Positions 10,201 through 20,365 of a stretch of 64,000 nucleotides of DNA are shown piece by piece. This stretch comes from Shewanella zhangzhouensis. GTDB lineage: Bacteria > Pseudomonadota > Gammaproteobacteria > Enterobacterales > Shewanellaceae. The position numbers were made by a program, and so were the translations under genes. Under the pieces are notes generated by a model. It worked only from the letters and a program-made list of their open reading frames with translations, ran no database searches and was not told where the DNA came from. The stretch covers positions 2,974,501-3,038,500 of the forward strand of contig NZ_CP080414.1 of the NCBI RefSeq assembly GCF_019457615.1, given 5' to 3'. Position 1 is the first letter of the stretch. Every line of letters begins with the position of its first letter.

Positions 10201-11095
10201 TTGGGTGGTTGTGGGTTTCCACCTTCATCAGGATATGCACCGGCTCCTGATGGTAGTTGTATACACCGTCTGCGTCCGGGAAGAAACGGCCAGCCTCGGT
10301 ACCCACCATCACGGCGGCGTTATCCTTATAGGCAGACAGCACATTGTCCGGGGTCTTTTCGAAGGTGTTTTTGATCATCTTGAACAGCGACTTGGGCTGC
10401 TCGGCGCCGTCGATGGTCCAATCGGCGTTGAAAATCTTGTGACGACAGTGCTCAGAGTTTGCCTGGGCAAACATCATCAGCTCGATGTCGTTGGGGTTAC
10501 GGCCCAGACGGGTGAAGTTTTCAACCAGATAGTCGATTTCATCTTCCGCCAGTGCCAGACCCATGTTGCGGTTGGCCACTTCCAGCGCAGCACGGCCTTC
10601 GCCGAGGATGTTCACGCTGGTAAAAGGCTTGGGTTCGGTGTGGGCAAAAAGCACCGCCGCATCATCAAAGTTCGCCAGTACCACTTCCACCATGCGGTCG
10701 TGGATCAGGGCTTTGAGCTCCTTGGTTTGAGCGTCGCTCAGGGCATCCGACTCAACATAGTAGGCTACACCACGCTCCAGACGCTTGATCTTGTCAAGGC
10801 CGCAGTTGTGGGCGATGTCGGTAGCTTTGGAGGACCAGGGAGAAATGGTGCCGGGGCGGGGAGTGACAAACAGGAGGGTTCCTGTGGGGGCATGGGGCTC
10901 AATGGCGGGACCGTAGGTCAGGATCTTGCCGAGTCTTTCTTGCTCGGTAGCATTGAGCGCCTCGTTCAAGTCCGCCAAATGGATATATTCGGCATAGATT
11001 TGGCGTACAGGAAGTGCTGCATTTTCACAGGCTTCCATCAGCTTTTGCACTCTAAACGCCGAGAGTGCAGGAGCTCCACGGATGATCTCCATCAC
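7211..11095 (-). CDS. purL: phosphoribosylformylglycinamidine synthase
   Basis: The 1294-aa large-type PurL, which converts FGAR, glutamine and ATP to FGAM in step 4 of purine synthesis. The length matches the E. coli enzyme (about 1295). The N-terminus [12 protein letters not shown] fixes the start. The middle has the paired ATP-grasp-like synthetase halves, e.g. [19 protein letters not shown] and the later [12 protein letters not shown]. The C-terminal class I glutaminase domain carries the nucleophile Cys near residue 1134 (GVCNGCQMM) and the late His in PHPERVFR. It is monocistronic with a terminator downstream. No PurR-like operator was recognised in the 225-nt upstream gap. Confidence 0.98.
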   Translation of the reverse strand: MMEIIRGAPALSAFRVQKLMEACENAALPVRQIYAEYIHLADLNEALNATEQERLGKILTYGPAIEPHAPTGTLLFVTPRPGTISPWSSKATDIAHNCGLDKIKRLERGVAYYVESDALSDAQTKELKALIHDRMVEVVLANFDDAAVLFAHTEPKPFTSVNILGEGRAALEVANRNMGLALAEDEIDYLVENFTRLGRNPNDIELMMFAQANSEHCRHKIFNADWTIDGAEQPKSLFKMIKNTFEKTPDNVLSAYKDNAAVMVGTEAGRFFPDADGVYNYHQEPVHILMKVETHNHPTAISPYPGAATGSGGEIRDEGATGRGAKPKAGLTGFSVSNLKIPGFVQPWEGNYGKPDRIVTALDIMTEGPLGGAAFNNEFGRPALLGYFRTYEQEVSSHNGVEVRGYHKPIMLAGGIGNIREDHVQKGEITVGAKLVVLGGPAMNIGLGGGAASSMASGQSSEDLDFASVQRDNPEMERRCQEVIDRCWQMGDKNPIQFIHDVGAGGLSNALPELVNDGDRGGRFELRKVLCDERGMSPLEIWCNESQERYVLSVAAEDIDTFAAICERERAPFAVVGEATAEPHLSLNDEHFDNTPIDLPLEVLLGKPPKMSRQVESKKAVSPALDQSKIAVGEAVKRVLSLPTVADKTFLITIGDRTVTGLVARDQLVGPWQVPVADCAVTAATFDTYAGEAMSMGERTPLALLDFGASARMAVAESIMNIAGADIGSFKRIKLSANWMAAAGHPGEDAGLYEAVKAVGEELCPELELTIPVGKDSMSMKTAWEVNGEKKAVTAPMSLIISAFGAVNDVRNTVTPELRSDKGDTSILFIDLANGQNRLGGSCLAQVFGELGDVAPDLDNAASLRGFFETMQKLVAAKQVMAYHDKSDGGLFTTLVEMAFAGNTGLDINLAGIAGSDLERLFNEELGGVIQVSAGDEAAVRSAFEAAGLAVHAVAKLNSDGQVRIHDGERLVFADSRVTLRTLWSETTYRMQALRDNPECARQEFELKQKADEPGLTVKLGFDPSDDVAAPYILKGAAPKMAILREQGVNSHVEMAAAFDRAGFESRDVHMSDILSGRISLEEFQGLVACGGFSYGDVLGAGEGWAKSILFNQRARDEFSRFFERDSSFALGVCNGCQMMSNLKDIIPGAEHWPRFVRNRSERFEARFSLVEVQSSPSLFFSGMEGSRMPIAVSHGEGFAEFANAEALARAEATGTVALRYVNGHGEIATQYPQNPNGSPNGLTGITTLDGRVTIMMPHPERVFRTVANSWHPDNWGEDSPWMRMFRNARVKLG

Positions 11096-11320
11096 GTCAA
11101 TTCACCTTACTTTTTATAATTACAGGGTCAGAGGTGGCGCTATTATAGGGAAATGCGCCCCGTAAATCACCTGCCATGCTTACTCAAAACAGTGTTTCCT
11201 GTAATATTGGGTTCCGGTTCTGGCACGGATTGCCGGACTGTTCAGCGAGGGCTCAGGATGCATCGGGTAGAATTGCGCCGTTTTCGACCAGCCTTAACTG
11301 AATTTCCTGGGGTTAATTGA

Positions 11321-12766
11321 TTGATAAGATTAAGAAGAGTCCTTTTTTTGCTGACCAGTGTACTGGTGCTGACAGCCTGTCAGCCACCAGGGGTTGTTGT
11401 GGACGAATCCCAACCCAAAGCGGAAGCCGAGACCCTTCGCGTGGGCACCCTGTACGGCGCCCAAATCTACATGAGTTCGGGCCAGGGCTTATCTGGCTTT
11501 GATTATGAGCTGGCCCAGAAGTTTGCCGACTATCTGGGTAAGCCTCTGGAAATGCAGCCTTACAGTAACAGAAGCGAACTTTATGATGCGCTGGCCAAAG
11601 GCGAAATTGACCTCATTGCCGCCGGCATCACCGAAAGCCCCAACCGCCGTAATCGTTTTCGTATGGGACCGCCCCTTTACCGGGTGGATCAGGTGGTGGT
11701 TTACCGTCAGGGTAACAGGGCGCCCGAATCCATAGAACAACTCAGCGGCAACCTGATGGTGGTGGCCGACTCGGCGTTTGTGGAAACCCTCACCCGACTG
11801 CAGCAAACTCACACCAATCTGAGCTGGGAGCAAACCAGCGAAAAAGACAACGACGAACTCATTGCCATGATTGCCAGTGGCGAGCTTAATTACACCCTGG
11901 CGCAGTCAACAAGTCTGGACATCAACCGCCGCTATATGCCGGAGCTGAGAAGCGGCCTGGTGCTGGAGGAAAAAGTCCCTGTGGTCTGGCTGTTGCCCGC
12001 CCAAAACAGCGATGCCCTCATGAGCAAGCTGCTGGCTTTCTGGCATCTGGAAAAACGCGCCGGCACCCTGGCCCACCTCAATGAAAAATACTTCGGCCAC
12101 GTGAAGCGCTTCGATTATGTGGACACCCGCGCCTTTATCCGCGCCATCGACGCCAAGCTGCCCCGTTACCGGCCCTTGTTTGAAGAATATGCCGGGGATC
12201 TGGACTGGCGAAAGCTAGCCGCAGCCAGTTATCAGGAATCGCACTGGAACCCAAACGCCCGCTCCCCCACCGGGGTGCGGGGCATGATGATGTTGACCAA
12301 CGCCACCGCCAGCCAGTTGGGTGTCACCAATCGCCTAGACCCGCGTCAAAGCATCCGCGGTGGAGCCGATTATCTTCGGGACTTGATAAATCGCCTGCCT
12401 GAGTCCATTCCCGAGAATCAGCGGATGTGGTTTGCGCTGGCGGCCTACAATATCGGACTGGGTCATTTGGAAGATGCGCGCAGACTGGCTGAAGCGCAGG
12501 GGCTGAATCCCAGCGCCTGGCGGGATGTGAAGCAGGTATTGCCATTGCTGCAAAAACGCAAATTTTACAGCCAGACCCGTTATGGCTATGCCAGGGGAGG
12601 TGAAGCTGTGCACTATGTGGACTCCATCCGCCGCTATTACGACACCCTGGTGTGGGTCGACAATCAAAAACCCAAAGATGAGCCCCTGCTTCCGGATGAG
12701 ATTCAGGTAGAAGAAACCGCCGCCAGCAGTGCCGCAGAGCCACCAACAGCGGCTCCCCGCGAATAA
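11321..12766 (+). CDS. mltF: membrane-bound lytic murein transglycosylase F
   Basis: The 481-aa MltF cleaves peptidoglycan glycan strands with 1,6-anhydro product formation at the outer-membrane face. It starts with a signal sequence; LVLTAC gives a lipobox with Cys near residue 19. Residues about 35-260 form a periplasmic solute-binding (SBP3-like) module. Residues about 275-450 form the SLT lysozyme-like domain, with catalytic Glu in [12 protein letters not shown] and the GVRGMMMLT motif. The C-terminal tail is acidic and low complexity. The start is TTG at 11321 with GGGG about 8 nt upstream. It is divergent from purL. Confidence 0.95.
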   Translation: MIRLRRVLFLLTSVLVLTACQPPGVVVDESQPKAEAETLRVGTLYGAQIYMSSGQGLSGFDYELAQKFADYLGKPLEMQPYSNRSELYDALAKGEIDLIAAGITESPNRRNRFRMGPPLYRVDQVVVYRQGNRAPESIEQLSGNLMVVADSAFVETLTRLQQTHTNLSWEQTSEKDNDELIAMIASGELNYTLAQSTSLDINRRYMPELRSGLVLEEKVPVVWLLPAQNSDALMSKLLAFWHLEKRAGTLAHLNEKYFGHVKRFDYVDTRAFIRAIDAKLPRYRPLFEEYAGDLDWRKLAAASYQESHWNPNARSPTGVRGMMMLTNATASQLGVTNRLDPRQSIRGGADYLRDLINRLPESIPENQRMWFALAAYNIGLGHLEDARRLAEAQGLNPSAWRDVKQVLPLLQKRKFYSQTRYGYARGGEAVHYVDSIRRYYDTLVWVDNQKPKDEPLLPDEIQVEETAASSAAEPPTAAPRE

Positions 12767-12907
12767 CCCCTTTACTGGTGAACAGAAATTCACCACAGCG
12801 ACTGTGGCTATGATCCCCTGCTCTTGCCAGTCTCACGGACCACTGCTAATGTGCGGTATAGAAAAAGAATTGGCCGTTAAGGACCAATGAGTTACAAGGG
12901 GCCTTAC

Positions 12908-13030
12908 ATGAAAAGAAAAACCATCAATAACCGTACTGCAGCAAGACGCCGCACTCTGGTCAAGTTCCGCCACAGTCGTTTACTGCGCAGACAAAAACTC
13001 TTCTTCAGTCTTATTCAAACCGAAGACTAA
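12908..13030 (+). CDS. 40-residue arginine-rich small protein
   Basis: The ORF begins MKRKTINNRTAARRRTLVKF and codes 40 residues, about one third Lys/Arg, with a hydrophobic LFFSLI segment near the end. AGGGG lies about 6 nt upstream of the ATG. It fills the gap between mltF and the convergent tadA. The composition suggests RNA or ribosome binding, but I recognise no family. It may be a real small protein too short for routine calling. Confidence 0.5.
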   Translation: MKRKTINNRTAARRRTLVKFRHSRLLRRQKLFFSLIQTED

Positions 13031-13065
13031 TCCCACCGGGCCTGCGCCCACTTTCCAACGTATCC

Positions 13066-13584
13066 TTATTCCGAAGCAGACTGCGTATCACGGGCAGCCT
13101 GCTTAAGGGCTTTTTGTTCCTTACGGCGCCGACGGAAAAAATCACTGAGCATGCCAGAGCATTCCTCAGCCAGCACACCTTCCTCCACTTGGATCTGATG
13201 GTTAAAGGCCGGGTGCCTCACCAGGTCAACCACACTGCCGGCAGCGCCGGTTTTCTCGTCTCTTGCGCCAAACACCAGACGCTCGATACGACTGTGCACC
13301 ATAACACCCGCACACATGGCACAGGGCTCGAGGGTCACATAAAGGGTGGTATCGAGCAGCCGGTAATTGCCCAGCATGCGCCCGGCCTCCCTCAGACACT
13401 GCATTTCCGCGTGGGCACTGGGGTCGTTAAGACCGATGTTATGGTTATAGCCCGTCGCTATCACCTTGCCCTCTTTGACCAACACAGCCCCCACCGGGAC
13501 TTCACCGCGCGCCTCAGCCTCTTTGGCCGCCTCAAGCGCGAGGGACATAAAATGCTTATCCAGCTCTGATTGTTGCAATGTCAT
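13066..13584 (-). CDS. tadA: tRNA-specific adenosine deaminase
   Basis: Zinc-dependent deaminase that converts A34 to inosine in the anticodon of tRNA-Arg(ACG), an essential step. From the chosen ATG (13584) it is 172 aa. The catalytic H58-A-E60 and the zinc-binding P87-C-x-x-C91 (LEPCAMCAGV) are intact. I preferred this start over the upstream in-frame codon at 13638 because the family begins close to this point and the extension is not conserved in character. The C-terminus is a basic tail (FFRRRRKEQKALK). It is divergent from the diguanylate cyclase gene at 13690. Confidence 0.95.
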   Translation of the reverse strand: MTLQQSELDKHFMSLALEAAKEAEARGEVPVGAVLVKEGKVIATGYNHNIGLNDPSAHAEMQCLREAGRMLGNYRLLDTTLYVTLEPCAMCAGVMVHSRIERLVFGARDEKTGAAGSVVDLVRHPAFNHQIQVEEGVLAEECSGMLSDFFRRRRKEQKALKQAARDTQSASE

Positions 13585-13689
13585 TTCCAGCCAATTTTTG
13601 ACGGGCACAGTATAACTGCCGCCTCCCGTGCCTGGCAAAATCTGCGGCTGTGGCTAGACTTTAGTCAGACAATTCAAAGGCCGCTGCTA

Positions 13690-14556
13690 ATGCATTTTCA
13701 TAAGCAATCCGGACACTTATACATTCAATATATCACTCTGTTCCTCGGGCTCCTTTATGCAGCCCTGTATCTTAAGTGGACAGAGCACCAACCTCAGCTA
13801 AAACACCTGGAACTGATCCTTGAGAGTGTGCCGGTACTCTTCTGGTTGGTGATTATGTTCAGCTGCCACTATATACGCCACCTAAACTACAGCTATCCCC
13901 TGCTCCTGAGCGGTGCAATCGTCTCCTTCTTTGCCAGTCTGATGGACTGGTTGGATGAAATTACCATTCCAACGGAATTTGGCTTTGTGGAAGACGTACT
14001 GCAGTCAATCGGGCTTCTCCTCTCCGCCACCGGCTTATTGCTGCTTTTTCATCATCAGTTGGTACAGCAAAGTCTGCTTAAAAAAATTGCTGCCACCGAC
14101 CCCCTTACCGGAGCATTGAACCGCCGTGCCTTCAAAGCTCCCAAAACACACAGTGGCAGCACTGTGTTTGCACTGGTGGACGTGGATCACTTCAAGCGCA
14201 TCAATGATACCTATGGCCACGATGCCGGTGATTTTGTGTTGGTTGAACTCGCCAAACTTATCAGCAGCCACATTCGTGAAGAGGATCAGTTTTTTCGGTG
14301 GGGTGGTGAGGAGTTTTTACTGGAATTCAGGCAAGCCGAGTTACCACAGGCAAGCAAGAGGATGGAATCCCTGCGCCAACTGGTTGAGTCCAGCCATTTC
14401 AATCTCAATGGTCAGGCCATCAAGATCACCGTCAGTGCTGGGCTCGCCGCCGTTTCACCGGGCCATGGGGGGCTCGAAAAGGCGTTGAAGGCAGCCGATG
14501 AAGCGCTCTACCGCGCCAAGGGCAACGGCCGTAACCGAATTGAAATGGCGGCATAA
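13690..14556 (+). CDS. membrane diguanylate cyclase
   Basis: A 288-aa protein that should make c-di-GMP from two GTP. The N-terminal 130 residues hold four or so hydrophobic helices (e.g. ITLFLGLLYAALYLKW, VLFWLVIMFSCHYI). The C-terminal GGDEF domain has an intact active-site loop GGEEF near residue 205. An RxxD inhibitory site (REED) lies five residues before it, so product feedback inhibition is expected. The ATG at 13690 is chosen over in-frame codons upstream because the extra 40 residues would overlap tadA. The sensory input of the membrane module is unknown. Confidence 0.92.
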   Translation: MHFHKQSGHLYIQYITLFLGLLYAALYLKWTEHQPQLKHLELILESVPVLFWLVIMFSCHYIRHLNYSYPLLLSGAIVSFFASLMDWLDEITIPTEFGFVEDVLQSIGLLLSATGLLLLFHHQLVQQSLLKKIAATDPLTGALNRRAFKAPKTHSGSTVFALVDVDHFKRINDTYGHDAGDFVLVELAKLISSHIREEDQFFRWGGEEFLLEFRQAELPQASKRMESLRQLVESSHFNLNGQAIKITVSAGLAAVSPGHGGLEKALKAADEALYRAKGNGRNRIEMAA

Positions 14557-14649
14557 ACACAGCGTTATTCTGTGCCTTTAAGGCATTGGTTCTGAAAAGT
14601 TTACCCCTCAGACATGGCTGCTTGGGTTGAAGCGGTATACCTATTTAAG

Positions 14650-15030
14650 TCAATCAACCACGGCCATCCCGGGTGGGTAATAGGTAACTTCAAAGCGCAC
14701 CCCGTCAGGGTCTTTCATAAACAAGGCGACCGCACCACCGAGGTTTTGCACCTCAGGTACCTCAAACCCCGCCTCCGCCATCGCGGCACGCACCCCATAA
14801 ACCTGCTCAGGCGATGACGCGCCAAAGCCCAGGTGATTCATACCTGCACCGTAACGCTCGTAGGCAGAGGTACCGGCTTTTGCCTGCAAAAACTGAAAGA
14901 AAAAGCCTTCGCCATCCGTCCATACGTGGTTTTTCTTTTTTGAAAAGCCGAGCAAAGGCAGTAATTGCTCGTAGTAAGGCATGCTGAGTTCCAGCGATGA
15001 CACCAGAAGGGTGATGTGGTCAATCTTCAT
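14650..15030 (-). CDS. VOC-fold (glyoxalase/dioxygenase superfamily) protein
   Basis: A 126-aa protein with the two-repeat VOC fold. It begins MKIDHITLLVSSLELSMPYY and ends with the metal-ligand Glu region MKDPDGVRFEVTYYP. The superfamily includes glyoxalase I-like enzymes, dioxygenases and drug-binding proteins, and the substrate cannot be assigned here. The ATG at 15030 matches the family start; the longer open frame to 15111 is not needed. It is the last core-like gene before the AT-rich giant gene. Confidence 0.85.
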   Translation of the reverse strand: MKIDHITLLVSSLELSMPYYEQLLPLLGFSKKKNHVWTDGEGFFFQFLQAKAGTSAYERYGAGMNHLGFGASSPEQVYGVRAAMAEAGFEVPEVQNLGGAVALFMKDPDGVRFEVTYYPPGMAVVD

Positions 15031-15364
15031 AAGCGAACTATTCCCTGTGTTTAGGCCCTGTATTAAGCACTGTATTTCGACTCTGTGTTTCGCCCCTGCG
15101 GTGAGCCGCAATGCTTGAGCCCTGCTTGGCGCCCATTAAGTTCACCGCTAGGCTTATTCCCAACGGATTGGTCCATTTTCAGAATACGTTACACAAAACT
15201 CGAAAAGTTGATCATCTCATCAGTATCCTTGGTTCAAATCTGTTTACCACAATCTGTAGGTGACTGATTTAAAAACAGTCTAATTACGATTCCAATCAAC
15301 TAACTTTTAATGATAAATAGCTTTATGAATGGGATGCCACTACTTAGCTAAAAAGAGTAAATGT

Positions 15365-18300
15365 ATGAATAAAGCTACCATCTGCGTATACACAGAAAAC
15401 CTGGAAACTATCAAGACCGGGATTCTATCACTCAAAGCAGCGGGCGCTGACGGCTTTGAAGGGCTACTTCGCATTGTACTGACAAATTTGACTGGTACCC
15501 CATTCCGTCTTGCGGCAAGTGGACTGCAAGGTGGCATGGATGGAGATGCTGCAATGCCGGGTGACCCCATTTGTTTCGAAGCCAAGCGATACACAGGCGA
15601 TATTCATAGAAATGACGTTTTAGCGAAAATCGCAGATTTAAGCCGCAAACAAAATGATGCAGATCGTTTGTGGGTACTTGGTGCAACAACCGAGGTCAAT
15701 ACACAGCTTGCAGCTGCGGTACAGGAAGACGGCGACCGAAACGCTATCTCCACACTTATTTTGGATTGGACCGAAATGCCACTGCCTCTGCTTGCCATAG
15801 CGGTGGTTGCCGCAGGCGATCCAGTCATCGATTTCATCGTCAAAAATTATTCCGGGAAAAATGAGCAAAGAAGGCTGACTGATGTTGAACTTAAGGCATC
15901 ATTCCTGACTATCTCCGGCCACCCAGAATTCGAAAGCCTCCTTCAAAGAATCAAGTCGAACCTAAATGTTTCGAAGCTGGCGTTAAAGCGAGCTGTTGAT
16001 TTGAACTTAGAGTGGCTAATTGAAACGTTTTGCGACACGCGTTTAGCACAGCAGCGTTTAGGGCAAGGGCTAGCGGTACTAGAAAATAAGTCCTTTCCGT
16101 CAATGCGCGAAGAATTAAGAGGCCGAATCGCACGAGTAATTCAAGCTGGCAAAGAAGTCATACTGGTGGGTGATGAGGGCCATGGAAAATCATGGCTTTC
16201 AGCACAATTATGTTCTGATACAAAAGGTTTGGCACTATTTGTCAGCGCAGAGCAACTTGACGGGATGTCTGTAGATGAACTAGATGATTTCCTGATTGCT
16301 CTTTTGATTAAGCAAACCAACGAAGTGCCGAATAAAACACTCAAGAGTCGATGGAGACATCGCCTTCAGGCATGGAAATTTGAACCACCACAAGCTCAGT
16401 TGTTGGTCGTCATTGATGGCTTAAACCAACGCCAAAATCTCCGTTGGGATCGATTACTTAACGAAATACAAAGTATTTTATTCCAAATTGGCGGTAGGCT
16501 AGTTGTGACTGTCAGGCCTCACTTTTGGCGAAAAACAATAGCCAGAGGAATATTATTTACCCCAGAAGTAATTGAAGTTCCTGAATGGTCACCAGTAGAA
16601 CGCGATACGCTACTTACATATCACGGTATATCCCTTGATTGGCTCGACCAACAAACACTAAAGACCCTCCAAAACCCGAGGTTGCTAAGCATTGCCGTTG
16701 CGACACTGCCTCATAAGGAGGCCATAACTTGGAAAGGACTAACGACCGATAGATTATTGATGGAACACCTCCGTGCGTCGCAGCGTGAAAACTTCGAAGA
16801 TGAGACCTTCGATGAATTGACCAAGCGCCTCAGTGAGCATGCAGCAGAAGTGTTGCGCCGGGTTCAATCATCTTCGAACACACCACCACAGAACTTTCAG
16901 GCTGACTCCAATGCAGTCATTGAAACCAGATTCTACCTACCACTACGGGGGCCTAGTGGGCAATATGAACTACGTGAAGAGGGTTTGACTCTCGCACTCG
17001 GATTCGCACTGGTTGACCAACTTTGGCAAACGCTTTTGACGCAACAAGATTTGGCCGAACGAATAAGCCAGCTTGTTGAGCCTATCAGGGCTATGGATCG
17101 GACCACAGATGTGCTCTTTGCATCTCTATTAATCTGCGCACTCGACGACATCAGGTTCGATAAGACAATCTTCACTGCTCTACTGGATGCATTTGCCAAC
17201 CTCCAAAATGTAGATGACCATCGCTTCGAAGAATTTGTTGGCATCGTCATGCATCAGCCACAGGCCCTATTTGATGTGCTAAAAATTCTTTGCCTCGAAA
17301 GCGGTAGGAGAATAAATCAAGACTGGTTTGTCCACGCGGCGTTTGAAGTCGCGCAATCAGAAAGAGGGTGGAAAGTGGCAGAAATCGCCATCCATCAGTG
17401 GCTTCGCTGTTACAACAAAGATTACTGTAAACAAATCAACCGCCACCATAAGCGAAATGACTCAGAGTACAACAAACGGTTAGAAACGAGAAAATTAGAA
17501 ATCGAAGAGACACTATCTTCTCTCTCCGATTTTGAAATGCAATTTCTGGAGGAGATGACAGAAGTACCGGGCGAGTGTGATGAGTTATTTACAGTTGCGC
17601 TTCGATTATTGGCAGGCCACTCTCTCGTCAGCTTCGCAGATAGCTTTGTCACAATGGGTTTAGCGTTTGCTTTTGACAAGGATGCGCATTCAGCCCGGAA
17701 GGCATTTCAGCAACTTACAACTTTTAATCGAGTCGCGCGCTCCGCGACTCGAACGGCTTTCCTACAGGCAATCGAACCGTTACGCAATAACACCACCTCA
17801 AAAGGTGGCCAGTGGACGGTTGTTCGAATGCTTGGTGCTACGGGTGATGAAGCAGATGCTATAACAGCTAATGCGATTGCTGAAGAACTACGTAAGGATT
17901 GGGAGTTCTTTGGACAACCCTCACCAGACAAATGGCGACAGACCGAGGTGGCCAATCCAGATGCCACAAGACCTATAGACATGGATGGCGGAATACAGCA
18001 ATTCATTGCTCTCGAGCCCAACAATATGTTGCAAACAATGGGTGTTGGAAGCGAGGACCACATTTTTCGGGAGTTTCTGCCTGTTGCTTGTAAATTTGAA
18101 CCAAAAGTTGCTGCTCAAAAAACTCAAAGCCTCCTTGCAGGATTACTTACAAGAACTGAATTTCCTTTACGACAAGTCATTATGAACAGTGAGGAGCACA
18201 TTCCATTAATTACACCTGACTTGGCAAAAAAATTGATAAAAAGAGCGATGCAGAGTGAAGTCTTTGAAACTCTTCCAGAAAATGATCAGTCTATCTGTAG

Positions 18301-19924
18301 AATGCTCACGTTCTACTATGCCGCCCCACAGATATCCGCAGCCGAGCAACTCAAATGCATGACAAGCAAAGTCTTTGGCTCAAATTACCTATTAAGTGTT
18401 TTTCCAAGCCTTAAGCCTCAACCAACACAAAAAATCATCACAGCAATTAAGGACGCTCTCGAAAATAACAATGAAGACGCCGCGTATGGAGCTTTCACGG
18501 CTGCGCTATATGGAAACACGAAGATAAATAGTGAACTTGAAAAGCTCATATTAAAGTGTTCTCTTTCTGAGTCATCGATGCTTCGCGCCGTGACGTATCA
18601 ATTAGCGCTTCTCAAGGATTTAGATAGCGTTCGACAAATGCACACTCGTGGTGGATGGAAAGCAAACTCAGCAGACGAAAAAACCTATGAGGGTTGGTAT
18701 GGTTCGATTTTGCTAGTCGAGGCATGTTTCCGAAATGAGGTGTCCATTGAAGAACTCCTCAATCGAACAAGCTATAAGACATGGTTTGCGTCAGCCGACA
18801 GGTTAGGCACTACATTTACGGAGCCAATGGTAAATTGTTTCCTGCAACGACTTCGTGACGGGATAGCTGCTGCCAGCAAAATACAACCTCCTCTAGCAAA
18901 TCTAAAACTCTCTATGACTGAACAGACTCCATATGCCCTAATGTCTGTCGAAGAATCTAGCAGAGCTGACGAACGCTTCCCTAAGCAACAGAGACTTAGG
19001 GACATTCTGGGAGTAACCGACGATTTCGACGAAAAACAAAATAGACTAAACAGAGTGAAGGAAGCTTTTTTTGAAGAACTGAAAGATTCGGATGCAAAAT
19101 CTTTAGTCCGAGAAATCACTATTGACAGCCTCCAATGCCTCGTAGCTGAGGTGCCCACACTGTTGGATGAATTGAGCGAGATTTTAAACCAAGCGAGCAA
19201 TATTCAATTTATTTGGCTTAAGAATTTAGCCTTCGCCGTGGCAAACCTGATTTCCGCAAAATCTCCAGAAAAATCGTTAGTACTTCTAGACCGTGCCCTT
19301 TTGACGCAAGGATTTATGACTATCGCTTTGGGGGATGGGTTGACCCTTGAACACCAAGCAATTTGGGGATGCGTTGCATCTAAGCCAATAGAAAAATTAT
19401 GGCGTCAAAGACTTTTGGCTTCGGAAAATGACGAAGTTCTTGCCAGAGAAGTGCTAGCAGCAGAACGATTTGGTGCCGGAAATTTCATTAAGTCATTAAT
19501 TCTAGAATTTTCCTCTAGCGAAGATAAGTTGAACCAAGCATACGCAATATCGATGGCAGGTTATTCGACCCAATCAGATGAACTCACTGATATCATCAGT
19601 AAACACATCGATGGTAAAGGTATGTGTGCCCAAGCAGCCAAATATGCACTCTCAGAGCATAAGAACGCCTCATGGGCTAAGCAATGGATAGATGATATGT
19701 GGAACGCACCATCACCTGAAGAGTTCTGGAGGTGTCTGATAATTGCAAAAGCCGCAATGGATGCACGTGTGCGTACACAATCTCCCACCAGCTGCAAGTG
19801 GTCACATTATGCCCCTGCGTTTCACAGGGTAAGACAGGACGCAATTAAAGCTCGAAACAAGGAACGAATGAAGAGGCTTCTTGGACAAAAAGCACCAGAG
19901 GCAATCTTTTTGACCATTGACTAG
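15365..19924 (+). CDS. candidate Avs-like antiviral STAND ATPase with N-terminal Mrr-like nuclease
   Basis: A 1519-aa single-gene insert. Residues 25-80 carry an Mrr/PD-(D/E)xK-like pattern: helix Glu32 (GFEGLLR), Asp59/Asp61 (GGMDGDA) and Glu72-x-Lys74 (CFEAKRY). A STAND/NACHT-type P-loop follows: Walker A GDEGHGKS near 269-276 and Walker B LLVVIDGLNQ near 345-353. About 1000 residues of helical, repeat-like sequence make up the rest. This three-part plan (nuclease effector, STAND NTPase, long sensor) is that of Avs antiphage proteins, which recognise phage proteins and then degrade DNA. The gene is visibly AT-richer than its neighbours and has no partner gene, consistent with horizontal transfer. 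The start is the ATG at 15365. The specific Avs class cannot be set by eye; another STAND nuclease family is possible. Confidence 0.7.
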   Translation: MNKATICVYTENLETIKTGILSLKAAGADGFEGLLRIVLTNLTGTPFRLAASGLQGGMDGDAAMPGDPICFEAKRYTGDIHRNDVLAKIADLSRKQNDADRLWVLGATTEVNTQLAAAVQEDGDRNAISTLILDWTEMPLPLLAIAVVAAGDPVIDFIVKNYSGKNEQRRLTDVELKASFLTISGHPEFESLLQRIKSNLNVSKLALKRAVDLNLEWLIETFCDTRLAQQRLGQGLAVLENKSFPSMREELRGRIARVIQAGKEVILVGDEGHGKSWLSAQLCSDTKGLALFVSAEQLDGMSVDELDDFLIALLIKQTNEVPNKTLKSRWRHRLQAWKFEPPQAQLLVVIDGLNQRQNLRWDRLLNEIQSILFQIGGRLVVTVRPHFWRKTIARGILFTPEVIEVPEWSPVERDTLLTYHGISLDWLDQQTLKTLQNPRLLSIAVATLPHKEAITWKGLTTDRLLMEHLRASQRENFEDETFDELTKRLSEHAAEVLRRVQSSSNTPPQNFQADSNAVIETRFYLPLRGPSGQYELREEGLTLALGFALVDQLWQTLLTQQDLAERISQLVEPIRAMDRTTDVLFASLLICALDDIRFDKTIFTALLDAFANLQNVDDHRFEEFVGIVMHQPQALFDVLKILCLESGRRINQDWFVHAAFEVAQSERGWKVAEIAIHQWLRCYNKDYCKQINRHHKRNDSEYNKRLETRKLEIEETLSSLSDFEMQFLEEMTEVPGECDELFTVALRLLAGHSLVSFADSFVTMGLAFAFDKDAHSARKAFQQLTTFNRVARSATRTAFLQAIEPLRNNTTSKGGQWTVVRMLGATGDEADAITANAIAEELRKDWEFFGQPSPDKWRQTEVANPDATRPIDMDGGIQQFIALEPNNMLQTMGVGSEDHIFREFLPVACKFEPKVAAQKTQSLLAGLLTRTEFPLRQVIMNSEEHIPLITPDLAKKLIKRAMQSEVFETLPENDQSICRMLTFYYAAPQISAAEQLKCMTSKVFGSNYLLSVFPSLKPQPTQKIITAIKDALENNNEDAAYGAFTAALYGNTKINSELEKLILKCSLSESSMLRAVTYQLALLKDLDSVRQMHTRGGWKANSADEKTYEGWYGSILLVEACFRNEVSIEELLNRTSYKTWFASADRLGTTFTEPMVNCFLQRLRDGIAAASKIQPPLANLKLSMTEQTPYALMSVEESSRADERFPKQQRLRDILGVTDDFDEKQNRLNRVKEAFFEELKDSDAKSLVREITIDSLQCLVAEVPTLLDELSEILNQASNIQFIWLKNLAFAVANLISAKSPEKSLVLLDRALLTQGFMTIALGDGLTLEHQAIWGCVASKPIEKLWRQRLLASENDEVLAREVLAAERFGAGNFIKSLILEFSSSEDKLNQAYAISMAGYSTQSDELTDIISKHIDGKGMCAQAAKYALSEHKNASWAKQWIDDMWNAPSPEEFWRCLIIAKAAMDARVRTQSPTSCKWSHYAPAFHRVRQDAIKARNKERMKRLLGQKAPEAIFLTID

Positions 19925-20007
19925 TTCATAGTTGTAGTCTTGCTTCAAAGTCAAAAGACTGAACATGTTTAACTCAATACTGCATTCGCCAAAAATAATT
20001 AGCAGAG

Positions 20008-20285
20008 TTGCAGGATACACACTCCCCTTCGGAGCTGCCGAGGGCGTTGGGAGAAAATGACAGCAACCGAGGCATGGATGCCGAGGTAACAACAGTCGAG
20101 CAGGACGCGAGTCTGTTGTGGTGGCCATTTTTCCCAAAAGGCCGAGAGGTTGTCAGCTCCGGTTGGGGCGCCGAGGGAGATCCAAGAGGGAAACAGGCGC
20201 TTTTCCCTCTTGGTCGGGTGTGGGCAGAAGGCCCCGACGTTTTTAGCGACGACCAAGCCATTGGACGGAATGGCAATTGTCCAGG
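20008..20285. other. densely structured non-coding element
   Basis: This stretch between the giant gene and guaA has no convincing ORF but many exact inverted repeats. An outer CGGAGCTG/CAGCTCCG pair (20030-20037 with 20154-20161) encloses GGCAT/ATGCC (20071-20082) and ACAACAG/CTGTTGT (20089-20119). A separate 12-bp hairpin, CCAAGAGGGAAA/TTTCCCTCTTGG, lies at 20182-20213. A GCCATT/AATGGC pair lies near 20259-20276. It could be a structured RNA or a dispersed intergenic repeat. No second copy is visible in this window. Confidence 0.5.
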
Positions 20286-20293
20286 TAACCAAA

Positions 20294-20325
20294 AAATAAA
20301 GCCCATGATTTCATGGGCTTTATTT
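20294..20325 (-). terminator. terminator of guaBA
   Basis: AAATAAAGCCCATGA/TCATGGGCTTTATTT, a perfect 15-bp stem with a 2-nt loop, followed on the minus strand by further T residues, 40 nt past the guaA stop. Confidence 0.85.
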
Positions 20326-20365
20326 CGTCTAACTCAGGCTAACTGCGACAGTTGAATAAGCGCAA

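Noticed and set aside
11096..11320. PurR operator or riboswitch upstream of purL
   Set aside because: No sequence close to the PurR box and no conserved aptamer-like pattern was found in the gap.
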